A stretch of DNA of 16,120 nt from Bryobacterales bacterium (GTDB lineage: Bacteria > Acidobacteriota > Terriglobia > Bryobacterales > Bryobacteraceae): contig JAUZEU010000179.1 in assembly GCA_030838885.1 (NCBI GenBank), positions 1-16,120 of the forward strand. The letters are read 5' to 3'. Of this stretch, positions 1 to 7,059 are shown piece by piece (the stretch's first letter is position 1; the number at the start of each line of letters is the position of its first letter). The notes below the pieces were generated by a model, which had not been told where the DNA came from, searched no databases, and saw only the letters and a program-made list of their open reading frames with translations. A program made the translations under genes and the position numbers.

Positions 1-1042
1 TCGGAAATGCATCGATGATTGGCTTGAGAACCGGGGAAGCAGTCACGACCCGGGCGCGAACCGCCGCATTTGGCACGGAGCCGATCAGAGTTTGACCCAG
101 TGTCTGGCGGAGACCTTCGTAATTAGCGAAGAAGAAAGCCTTATCCTTTATCACGGGTCCACCCACGTGGGCGCCGAACTGGTTCAGGCGGAAGGGAGGA
201 ATCTGCGCGCCATCAAACGGTGAGCGAGTGTCCAGCGCGTCATTACGCAGGTAGTCATACAGAGAACCATGAAACTGGTTGGTCCCCGTTTTCGACACAA
301 CATTTACCTGTGCGCCTCCTGCGGAACCACTCTCGGCAGTGTAGACGCTGGTAGCGACCCGGAATTCCGCGATCGAATCGAGCGAGATACTCAGGCGGGT
401 TTCGGCCTTCTGCGTCTGTTCCTGCACGCCACTCGTATCGATTCCGTCGAAGGTGAAGTTACTGTCGTCAAGCGAGTGGCCGTTGAAGCGAATGCTGCGC
501 TGCCCACCATCGCCCGTGTTAATCGCACCCGGGGCGAGGATCATCAGCGTCGCCCAGTTACGGCCATTGATCGGGATTTCGCGGATCTGAGGCGATTCGA
601 TAACTCCGTCGATCTCCGCGTTCGTTCGATTCAGAGCTTCGGTGGAAGCGACGACCTGCACGGAATCCGAAATCGCGCCGACCTCCAGCTTCACATCCAG
701 TGTCCGCACTTGGCCGAAAACCAGATCGACGCCGGTGATCTCAAAAGGCTTAAATCCGGTTTTCGAAATAGAAACGGCGTAACTGCCAACGGCCAGCGAC
801 GGAAATTGATAAAGCCCGTTAGTCCCGGTCGCGGAATTCCGATGAAAGCCGTTAAGAGTCGAGGTCAATTCGACCATGGCCCCCGCAATAATCGCGCCGG
901 ATGAATCGGTCACGGTGCCGTTGATCGCCGCACGGTCCTGAGCGTACAACGGGGAAATCGCCGAACCCAGAACGGTCGCGAGGCAGAAGACTCGCAAACG
1001 TGCGAGCGAACACAATATAAGCGGCGAATGTATCTTAGACAT
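1..1042 (-). CDS. TonB-dependent receptor, Oar-like, N-terminal part (runs off left edge)
   Basis: This is the first 347 codons of an outer-membrane receptor; the 3' end lies outside the window. The ATG at 1042 is followed by a signal peptide (hydrophobic core about residues 15-33, likely cleavage near LYA-Q35). A carboxypeptidase-regulatory-like (Ig-fold) domain spans about residues 37-122, with NGTVTDSSGA at 41-50 and TGTNGLYQFPSLAVGSY at 72-88. A plug region follows (REIPINGRNWATLMILAPG at 154-172, FDGIDTSGV at 198-206). The beginning of the barrel carries VVSKTGTNQFHGSLYDYLRN at 248-267 and GGPVIKDKAFFFANYE at 294-309. The same block occurs in the complete receptor at 7059-10337, so the two are paralogues. 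An AAGGA sequence lies about 13 nt before the ATG. The family transports or binds large substrates at the outer membrane; the ligand is unknown. The family assignment is firm, the substrate is not. Confidence 0.92.
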   Translation of the reverse strand, partial: MSKIHSPLILCSLARLRVFCLATVLGSAISPLYAQDRAAINGTVTDSSGAIIAGAMVELTSTLNGFHRNSATGTNGLYQFPSLAVGSYAVSISKTGFKPFEITGVDLVFGQVRTLDVKLEVGAISDSVQVVASTEALNRTNAEIDGVIESPQIREIPINGRNWATLMILAPGAINTGDGGQRSIRFNGHSLDDSNFTFDGIDTSGVQEQTQKAETRLSISLDSIAEFRVATSVYTAESGSAGGAQVNVVSKTGTNQFHGSLYDYLRNDALDTRSPFDGAQIPPFRLNQFGAHVGGPVIKDKAFFFANYEGLRQTLGQTLIGSVPNAAVRARVVTASPVLKPIIDAFP

Positions 1043-1342
1043 GAGGTGAACTGTTTCCTTTTGTCCGGACAAGAACCCCAATTCTAGAAGCGGGGCATGA
1101 CAGGTGAGTGAACGTCAGGTGAAAGCTCGGTTAGGTGCCCGTTGTCACCCCGTTTATCCGATACCAGGCCCTTGGTAGACGTACCATTTCATACCTCCAC
1201 AACTTGCAATTACCAGGCACCCCCGGGTGACTACGACGGCATTTGTCGTGGGCGGAACGGCAGACTCTGCGCGTGTTAAATACTGTTGGTATCAACGAAC
1301 GTCGCGAGCTTGCCCTTTACACGAGATCCAATAGGTGCCGTT
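1043..1342. other. Divergent intergenic region (about 300 nt)
   Basis: This gap lies between the leftward receptor and the rightward membrane-protein gene and must carry promoters for both. Besides the palindrome at 1061-1072 it has a CAGGTGA direct repeat (1101-1107 and 1116-1122, 15 nt apart) and an AT-rich patch TTAAATACT near 1276 that could be part of a rightward promoter. No coding sequence or RNA gene is visible. Confidence 0.4.
1061..1072. promoter_or_regulatory. 12-bp perfect palindrome upstream of the receptor start
   Basis: TTGTCCGGACAA is its own reverse complement. It lies 19-30 nt before the ATG of the leftward receptor gene, directly upstream of its AAGGA sequence. It could be an operator for a dimeric regulator or a small hairpin in the 5' leader. 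A chance occurrence is possible; the position is the main argument for function. Confidence 0.35.
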
Positions 1343-1780
1343 ATGACGACTAGAGTGAGCCGGGCAAGGCCCGAGGGTCGTTTCCTGGGCCTGCTACGCA
1401 CAGCGGCCCTGATCGCCATGCCGGCTGGGGCCGTGGGCTCGGTTAGTTTGATGCTGCATGCGGGTCGCCGTAACAACTCCCCAATCCTGCTGGCACTTTT
1501 CGCCGTCTGGGTGCTCTCCCCGTTCATAGCCCTCGTGTTGGCCAACGTGGTATCTAAGCACTGGTCGGTTCTTACCCAGGCGACGCTCTATAGCATAACG
1601 GTGGCTCTGGCGCTGGGCTCTTTGGCGATCTACGGAAATGTTGCCTTGGGTGCCCCCAGGGCAAAGACTGCTTTCGTGTTCGTTGTTGTTCCCCCGGCGT
1701 CATGGCTTCTTCTCGCAATCGTTGTCCCCGTAGCTGCCCGGATATCTGACCGGCTGTCACGTCGAGCCAACGGTCCCTAA
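1343..1780 (+). CDS. Small integral membrane protein, unknown function
   Basis: The protein has 145 residues from the ATG at 1343. This start is preferred over an ATG 19 codons upstream because AGGTG lies 5 nt in front of it and the extra residues are not hydrophobic. Four hydrophobic segments are visible at about residues 14-38, 46-70, 76-98 and 109-133, with positively charged ends (MTTRVSRARPEGR at the N-terminus, ARISDRLSRR near the C-terminus). I do not recognise a family. The four-helix layout and lack of catalytic motifs suggest a small inner-membrane protein. It stands alone on its strand, divergent from the receptor, and no terminator hairpin is evident after it. Confidence 0.6.
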   Translation: MTTRVSRARPEGRFLGLLRTAALIAMPAGAVGSVSLMLHAGRRNNSPILLALFAVWVLSPFIALVLANVVSKHWSVLTQATLYSITVALALGSLAIYGNVALGAPRAKTAFVFVVVPPASWLLLAIVVPVAARISDRLSRRANGP

Positions 1781-2636
1781 GTAGGTCGCAGTTCGCCGTC
1801 ACACAGTGCTGGTACCCCACGAGCAACGAAGGGTCTCGTTTATTTCACCAAACTCCCGGGTGCGGTGAGATCAGCAGCGCGGCTTTGGACGGCGTCCCTG
1901 CCCTGTGATTCCGGATCGCCTGCGAACGCCTGGATTTGGCGCACCCCAACCATTTTTCCGTAACCGATTTATGCTTCCTGTCGTCCAGCGGGCGTGCTAC
2001 AAGACCTGCGGATGGGTATTCGGATGCTGCTGAAGCAGCCTGGAAGATCGTCGTAAGGCACACGATACAGGATGCTGGTAGATGGCTTTGCCACGGTGGA
2101 GAGGGCAGTAATTGCTCTGCAAGCAAAGGCGAAGCGCCCGACACGTCGATCGCAGGCCCTGATCGAGACCGGATCATTTGGCCGGATTCCGTACAGCAGG
2201 TCTACAGCGAGCCTCGACGATAGCCACGCTGCCGGCAGACCGGGCGCAACATGTGTTGCGTGCTTGCTTTGAAAGCTGATCAGGTTCAGAGCAGCCAGTC
2301 ACCGTTCTGGACAACCTCCAACAAAGCCCGCGCGGGAATCGGGGGCTTGAGCACCATCGGTGTCGCGAAACCGACACACCAGACCCGGGCAATGTCGGAG
2401 CCATCGATGTCAAACGAACAGCATTGTCGAGGTTCACAATCTCATCGCCAACGCCCTATTTATGCAGCTTAGGTGAGGCACATTGCTGTAGCGCATGTGA
2501 ATGCCCCGGCCCTCCAAGGCCGGTGCCGCGCAACAGGAATGGGAAGCAATCGCCGGGAACAACTGGTCGCCCGGTTCCGAACCTGAGACGATGCGCATCG
2601 AGGCTTCCACCAAAGAGCCAGGGGCATCCTGCATAA
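1781..2636. other. Region with no convincing gene; possible decayed coding DNA
   Basis: About 850 nt in which only short, mutually overlapping reading frames occur, none with a good ribosome-binding site or recognisable domain. Two minus-strand stretches look protein-like but are interrupted. One, ending with a stop at 2286, reads FDIDGSDIARVWCVGFATP and then about 23 further plausible residues. The other, about 1840-1970, includes GYGKMVGVRQIQAFAGDPES and ends in a stop. They are in short frames with stops just upstream. They may be remnants of broken genes, but I could not assign a family and chance is possible. No transposase motif, terminal inverted repeat or tRNA was found. Confidence 0.4.
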
Positions 2637-3182
2637 CTAGTCATTGGGGCGATGATCCTTCAGGTGCCGATAGTCCGCCACTGGATCGAGTAGTCGCAGG
2701 ATATGCTCACCCAGCTTTCGATTAAACCGATAAGCCAGCGTCGCGTCCGCGGCATCTGGGGCCTCGGCCAGTTCGACCTCCGGATTATCCACTATTATTT
2801 CGCCGCTGTTCCTGATGCGAAGCTCCGAGCCGACCTGCAGGGGGATCCTTTCTTCATTACCGTTACTCGCGACCTTCTCCGATTGCGCAAGCTTGGCGGC
2901 CAGGATGTCGAGCTTCACGATGCTCGGTGGCTGAGCGAACAACTCGGACGCTCTCGCTTCAAGGGCGGCGGCGACCTTGCCCGAAAGGTGTGCCTTCCGA
3001 CCCTCCTCATGAGGGAAGACATCAAAGATGCCGAATGTCGACGGACCCATGCGGATCGCGAACCATGCCGTAGTGTCAGGCTCGGACCGGACAATCGGCA
3101 AGCTGTCGCAAAGGAAAGCCTCAACGTCCTTTTCCTTTCCCTGCTTCGCTTCCAGTCGAACGAACAGTCCTGTGTTAACCAT
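2637..3182 (-). CDS. Antibiotic biosynthesis monooxygenase (ABM) domain protein with C-terminal extension
   Basis: The protein has 181 residues. The ATG at 3182 is chosen because AAAGGAACTGACCAA directly precedes it, giving a good Shine-Dalgarno sequence, and because it begins exactly where the ABM fold begins (MVNTGLFVRLEAKQGKEKDV). The frame is open further upstream but that part lacks domain features. Residues 1-97 match the small ferredoxin-like ABM/quinol-monooxygenase fold, with WFAIRMGPSTFGIFDVFP at 40-57 and AHLSGKVAAAL at 64-74. Members are usually dimeric, about 95-105 residues long, and act on quinols or other small aromatics without a cofactor. Residues 98-181 form an extra, mostly polar and acidic tail that I do not recognise. 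The gene lies 25 nt after the truncated quinone oxidoreductase, on the same strand, so the two probably once formed an operon. Confidence 0.82.
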   Translation of the reverse strand: MVNTGLFVRLEAKQGKEKDVEAFLCDSLPIVRSEPDTTAWFAIRMGPSTFGIFDVFPHEEGRKAHLSGKVAAALEARASELFAQPPSIVKLDILAAKLAQSEKVASNGNEERIPLQVGSELRIRNSGEIIVDNPEVELAEAPDAADATLAYRFNRKLGEHILRLLDPVADYRHLKDHRPND

Positions 3183-3207
3183 TTGGTCAGTTCCTTTCTT
3201 CGATCGT

Positions 3208-3456
3208 CTAACCCTGAACTTCACCTGCGGGTTTTGAAACCCATCCATCGCGCATTTCCGCGTCCCATTTGCCAACTCCCGCTGTGTCAAGCGGTATCAG
3301 CACCTCTCCTTTGTCAACCACAGGTACCGGCGCTTTGTGAAGGGTCAGCACTTCCGGTCCGCCGAAACCGTCGATAGCAGCGGCGGGCATAGTTTCCGGA
3401 ATTTCGATGTCTCCGGAAGGCTTCTCGTCTGAGTGATTCTTTGTCTCGACGCTCAT
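3208..3456 (-). pseudogene. Zinc-type alcohol dehydrogenase / quinone oxidoreductase, N-terminal stump
   Basis: From the ATG at 3456 the frame gives 82 residues. Residues about 23-72 (AAAIDGFGGPEVLTLHKAPV, then GEVLIPLDTAGVGKWDAEMR) are the classic N-terminus of a medium-chain dehydrogenase/reductase of the NADPH:quinone oxidoreductase type, normally about 320-340 residues. The homology stops after MRDGW, about ten unrelated residues follow, and the frame ends at 3208. The GroES-like core, the nucleotide-binding GxGxxG motif and the C-terminal half are all missing, so the product cannot be an active enzyme. AGGAG lies just before the ATG; another in-frame ATG is at 3489. The break coincides with the inverted repeat at 3229-3242. 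An internal deletion that fused the stump to the leader of the ABM gene is the simplest reading. Confidence 0.8.
3229..3242. repeat. Short inverted repeat at the break of the truncated reductase gene
   Basis: GGGTTT-TG-AAACCC has 6-bp perfect arms. It falls where similarity to the quinone oxidoreductase ends, about 50 nt before the ABM start codon. It may mark a deletion junction or be a minor hairpin in the ABM leader. The 2-nt spacer is too short for a normal hairpin loop. Confidence 0.35.
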
Positions 3457-3740
3457 CGCTCCTGCCTCTCTCCAGCCGCTCGCCGACACACCCGCACGTT
3501 CGTCTCCAGGCAGCAGGGTATACGTGTAGCATCATCCTGCCCTCGTCACTTGTTCCATCCAGCCTTCGACAGGTGACGTCTATCGCTGAACCAAACGGTT
3601 GAAGTGTATTTGCGGCGCCGGGTAAGGTTCCAGGAGGTACCGCGCGGCCATTGTCCGAGTCAGGGAGGGGACAGTCAAGAGTAGTCCAGAATAGGATAGA
3701 CCCAAACCGACTCGGTAACTCAGTCGCAATCCTACGGCAG

Positions 3741-3938
3741 CGTGAGATTTCGCCATTGATATGCCTGTGTACATGCCGGCGCTGACCCGCAGTTCCACAA
3801 CCTCATCTTGCCGATTCAGGATCCATACTCGCGCAACGCCGCATCCAGAGGTTTGACGATAGCTTCGACGCATTCCTGAAGGATTTCCCGCAGCGACTTC
3901 AATTTCGTAAGTGCCAGTCCAACGTCCGCGCCACCCTC
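3741..3938 (-). pseudogene. GAF-domain sensor protein remnant, frameshifted
   Basis: Three minus-strand frames together spell the beginning of a GAF domain of the kind found in bacterial hybrid sensor proteins. Frame 1, from about 3938, gives EGGADVGLALTKLKSLREIL, then QECVEAIVKPLDAAL, and meets a stop at 3816. Frame 2 takes over near 3840 with VARVWILNRQDEVVELRVSA followed by GMYT. Frame 3 near 3770 gives HINGEISR. In intact relatives these segments read as one continuous chain (LREMLQ...LDAAFARIWTLN...ASAGMYTHIDG...). At least two frameshifts plus the loss of everything downstream show a decayed fragment. I recognise nothing convincing at 3457-3740 or 3939-4167. Confidence 0.72.
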
Positions 3939-4167
3939 AGATATTCAAGCGCACTCAACCGATCATCTGCACTTACTGGCCGTTGTCGCCGCCGAACGTC
4001 TCTCCGGAAAATAAAGCCAGTGCGGGCTGCCATACGGCCAGGCCGCGCGAATTCTACCTTCCAGTTCTTTTTTGCCTGTCGCGAGAGCGCGTCCGGCAGC
4101 AGAATGTCAGCTGCCATGAATCGCCCTCAGTATCTGGCGCCCTCGGAGAGCTTGAAATAATGGCTCC

Positions 4168-5892
4168 GTGCCTCTGGTTCCAAGCCGCCGTCAGTTCATG
4201 GGCCTTCTCGCGGCGCCGTTCCTGCGCGCTCAGGGATCCGCCTCGCGCAACGTTCGCGCGCGCCCCCGTTCAAAGCCTTCGGGGTTGCCGTTCAACGCGC
4301 ACTTTACGGATATTGCGGCGGAAGCCGGATTGCACTTTCCCACAGTGTACGGCCCGACGGATCACAAGGACTACATCATCGAGACAATCGGCTGCGGTTG
4401 CGCCTTTATCGATTACGACAATGACGGCTGGATGGATCTTCTGGTCCTGAGCGGCAGGCTCGGTACAGAAACGGCTCGCGGTGCGAGCAGTCGGCTCTAC
4501 AAGAACAACCGTGACGGCACCTTCACAGACGCCACGGAAAAGGCCGGATTGCTGCGGTCCATGTGGGCGTCCGGCGTCACTATCGGCGATTACGACAACG
4601 ACGGGTTCGACGATATCTTCATCACCGCCTATGGAACCAACGTGCTCTACCGCAATAAGGGCGATGGTACTTTCGAGGATGTCACGAAGGAATCTGGCCT
4701 TCTCGAAACCGGAACCCGCTGGGGCGCCGGGTGTACCTTCGTGGATTACGATCGTGACGGAAACCTGGACCTGTTCGTCTCAAACTACCTGACTTTCGAT
4801 CTGGCACACGCGCCGAAGCCCGGATCGAGCGGGACATGCACCTGGCGCGGCGTGCCGGTGAATTGTGGCCCGCGCGGACTGCCTTACTCGCATCACACCC
4901 TGTACCGGAACAACGGGCGCGGCGTGTTCACAGATGTCAGCAAAGAATCCGGTATAGGGCGCGTGCGGCCTGGCTATGGGATGACTGTCGCGGCCGCCGA
5001 TTTCGATAATGACGGCTGGCCCGATATCTACGTGGCCTGCGATTCCACCCCCAGCCTGCTGTTTCGGAATAAACACGACGGCACCTTTGAGGAGGTTGGT
5101 TTGGCGGCCGGCTGTTCCCTGAGCGAAGATGGCCTGGAGCAGGCCGGCATGGGCGTGGGTATCGGAGACGTGAACCTCGACGGCAACCTCGATATTTTCA
5201 AAACGCACTTCATGAACGACACCAACGTCCTTTATGTCAACAATGGCAAAGCCTCTTTTGACGATCAGACGATCGCCGCCGGACTCGGAGTGGAGACTCG
5301 CTTTGTGAACTGGGGCGCCGGTATCGTGGATTTGGATAACGACGGGAATCCGGACCTCTTCTATGTCACGGGAAATGTATATCCCGAGGTGGAACGTCAG
5401 CATCCGGATTATCCACTGAAAACACCGCGCGTCATGTTCCGAAACCTGGGCACCGGCAGGTTCGAGGAACTACTGGATCAGGGTGGTCCGGGTATCACTG
5501 CGGCTCATTGCAGCCGGGGTTGCGCGTTCGGCGATTTCGATAACGATGGTGACCTCGATATCCTCATCGTGAATCTGAACGAAGCGCCCTCCCTGCTGCG
5601 AAACGACGTGCGGGGCAATCATCACTGGCTGAAGGTAAGGCTGACAGGCACGCAGTCGAACCGGAGCGCCATTGGTGCCCGGGTCACATGTTCATATTCA
5701 GGGAAACGCCAGGCGCAGGAAGTCATGGCGCAATCGAGTTTCTATTCCTGTAACGATCCGCGCCTGCATTTCGGCCTCGGCCCGGCAACCACTGCCGATC
5801 TCGAGATACGCTGGCCGAACGGAGTCAGGCAGGAACTCAGGGCGGTGAAGGCGAATCAGATCCTGACCATTCGCGAGTCAGCGCAGCGGTGA
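4168..5892 (+). CDS. CRTAC1-like exported protein: FG-GAP/VCBS repeats plus ASPIC/UnbV domain
   Basis: The protein has 574 residues, the normal size for the family. GTG at 4168 is the only start between an in-frame TGA (4153-4155) and the export signal. Residues 7-20 (SRRQFMGLLAAPFL) fit a Tat signal peptide. Seven FG-GAP/VCBS calcium-binding repeats follow: FIDYDNDGWMD (80-90), IGDYDNDGFDD (139-149), FVDYDRDGNLD (191-201), AADFDNDGWPD (277-287), IGDVNLDGNLD (332-342), IVDLDNDGNPD (386-396) and FGDFDNDGDLD (454-464). They predict a beta-propeller. Residues about 500-568 are an ASPIC/UnbV domain (IGARVTCSY, LEIRWPNGVRQEL). A cysteine pair lies at 224/233. The role is probably extracytoplasmic binding or surface adhesion; no catalytic activity is established for such proteins. 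The gene's tail overlaps the convergent TPR gene by 15 nt. An ATG at 4160 with GGAGAG upstream belongs to another frame. Confidence 0.93.
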   Translation: MPLVPSRRQFMGLLAAPFLRAQGSASRNVRARPRSKPSGLPFNAHFTDIAAEAGLHFPTVYGPTDHKDYIIETIGCGCAFIDYDNDGWMDLLVLSGRLGTETARGASSRLYKNNRDGTFTDATEKAGLLRSMWASGVTIGDYDNDGFDDIFITAYGTNVLYRNKGDGTFEDVTKESGLLETGTRWGAGCTFVDYDRDGNLDLFVSNYLTFDLAHAPKPGSSGTCTWRGVPVNCGPRGLPYSHHTLYRNNGRGVFTDVSKESGIGRVRPGYGMTVAAADFDNDGWPDIYVACDSTPSLLFRNKHDGTFEEVGLAAGCSLSEDGLEQAGMGVGIGDVNLDGNLDIFKTHFMNDTNVLYVNNGKASFDDQTIAAGLGVETRFVNWGAGIVDLDNDGNPDLFYVTGNVYPEVERQHPDYPLKTPRVMFRNLGTGRFEELLDQGGPGITAAHCSRGCAFGDFDNDGDLDILIVNLNEAPSLLRNDVRGNHHWLKVRLTGTQSNRSAIGARVTCSYSGKRQAQEVMAQSSFYSCNDPRLHFGLGPATTADLEIRWPNGVRQELRAVKANQILTIRESAQR

Positions 5893-7059
5893 TTCTTTTG
5901 GGATGTCCGGATCGGCCGCTTCGTCGGCACGCGGCTTCAGCATCATGCCTTTGTACACCTGACCCAGCCGTTCCTTCATCGTTTTGAATTTCTGAAACTG
6001 AGCAAGTTCACTCTCGGCTTCTCCCGCGCGTCCCGTTGCGCGGTAAGCCTGCGCCAAACGGTAATGCGCGACTGAACTGTAAGGTTCAGCCTTCACAGCG
6101 CGTTCCAGAAGAGGTGTTGCTTTCTGTGGTTCGTGCATCGAGACCAGAGTCTTACCAAGACCAAGGTTCGCATCACCGTCGTCGGGCGCAAGCGCAACGG
6201 CGCGTGCAAAATGGTCATACGCGGCTTTCAGGTCCGAATGCCGGAAAGCAATTTCCCCGAGTCGGCATTCCGATTTCTGATCCATGGGATTCGCGGCCAG
6301 CGCAGCCTGATACTGCTGTTCAATCTCTTGCTCCGGCTTTGACGTGGAGCCCGCAAGCAGTTCCGCAAGCTCAAAGTGGATTCCTGGCATTTGCGGTCCC
6401 AGCTTCAAAGCCTCCCGATACTGACTGATAGCGGCCTCGGTCTGTCCATGCCGCGCCAGCTCCTGGCCCATAATCTGATGCATGCGCGCGGAATCGGAAT
6501 CGGTCATGACCATCGCCAAAGTAGTTTCATCAGCAAGATCTGAGTAGATGCGGTGCGCCGTGTAGAGCACATCGGGGTCGGCAGGCATCAGTTGGCGGAG
6601 CACGCCAGCCACCCCCGCTGCTTTGTTGAGATCGCGCGACGCATAGTAGATCTCGATCAACTCCATCCCGATCTGCACCCGGATCCTATCCTCAGTGAGA
6701 TGAGAAAAAGCGGCTTCGAGATCGGTCTGCGCATGGGAGTCGCCCGCGCGCTTCTCGCTCATGCCCAGCAATGCGGCCAGCTTCCACAACTCGGGCTTTA
6801 GCTGCAGCGCGGCCCGAAGCTGGGGCAGCGCCTGGTCATAAGCGCCTTTGAAGAAAAGCAAAGTGCCCAGGTTGGCGTGCGCATCCAGGTTCTGCGGATC
6901 GGCTGCGAGCACGGCCTGGTATTCGTGAATTGCCACATCGGGCTGGTTGGCTTGCAAGGCATGCTGCGCAGCCCGCCGATGAGTCTCAACATCGGCAGCC
7001 AGCGAAAGTGCGGAAAAAAGTATCGCGCCGGCCCCGGCGCGCAGCAGGATTCCCCTCAT
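5878..7059 (-). CDS. Exported tetratricopeptide-repeat (TPR) protein
   Basis: The protein has 393 residues. Its N-terminus (MRGILLRAGAGAILFSALSL, then AAD) is a Sec signal peptide, so the mature protein should be periplasmic. TPR-type helix pairs are visible at about 24-57 (AIHEYQAVLAADPQNLDA), 58-91 (NLGTLLFFKGAYDQALPQLR), 192-225 (AAISQYREALKLGPQ), 226-260, 264-297 (AAYDHFARAVALAPDD) and 298-352 (ATPLLERAVKAEPYSSVAHY). The section at 110-190 is helical but diverged. The tail at about 375-393 is polar and charged. TPR proteins act as protein-binding scaffolds; the partner here is unknown. The ATG shares one base with the TGA of the receptor upstream (TGATG), which implies translational coupling and one transcript. 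The 3' end overlaps the convergent CRTAC1 gene by 15 nt. Confidence 0.92.
   Translation of the reverse strand: MRGILLRAGAGAILFSALSLAADVETHRRAAQHALQANQPDVAIHEYQAVLAADPQNLDAHANLGTLLFFKGAYDQALPQLRAALQLKPELWKLAALLGMSEKRAGDSHAQTDLEAAFSHLTEDRIRVQIGMELIEIYYASRDLNKAAGVAGVLRQLMPADPDVLYTAHRIYSDLADETTLAMVMTDSDSARMHQIMGQELARHGQTEAAISQYREALKLGPQMPGIHFELAELLAGSTSKPEQEIEQQYQAALAANPMDQKSECRLGEIAFRHSDLKAAYDHFARAVALAPDDGDANLGLGKTLVSMHEPQKATPLLERAVKAEPYSSVAHYRLAQAYRATGRAGEAESELAQFQKFKTMKERLGQVYKGMMLKPRADEAADPDIPKESPLR

Noticed and set aside
269..904. 211-codon plus-strand open frame near the left edge
   Set aside because: Antisense to the receptor, whose minus-strand frame contains a clear signal peptide, regulatory-like domain and plug.
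2703..3377. 224-codon plus-strand open frame
   Set aside because: Antisense to the ABM gene and the reductase stump; no domain and no ribosome-binding site.
4160..4450. ATG at 4160 with GGAGAG upstream as an alternative gene start
   Set aside because: Its frame lacks the Tat signal and repeats and is a shadow of the CRTAC1 gene; a frameshift joining it to the real frame is possible but unsupported.
4780..5403. 207-codon minus-strand open frame
   Set aside because: Antisense to the calcium-binding repeats of the CRTAC1 gene, which are unmistakable in the plus frame.
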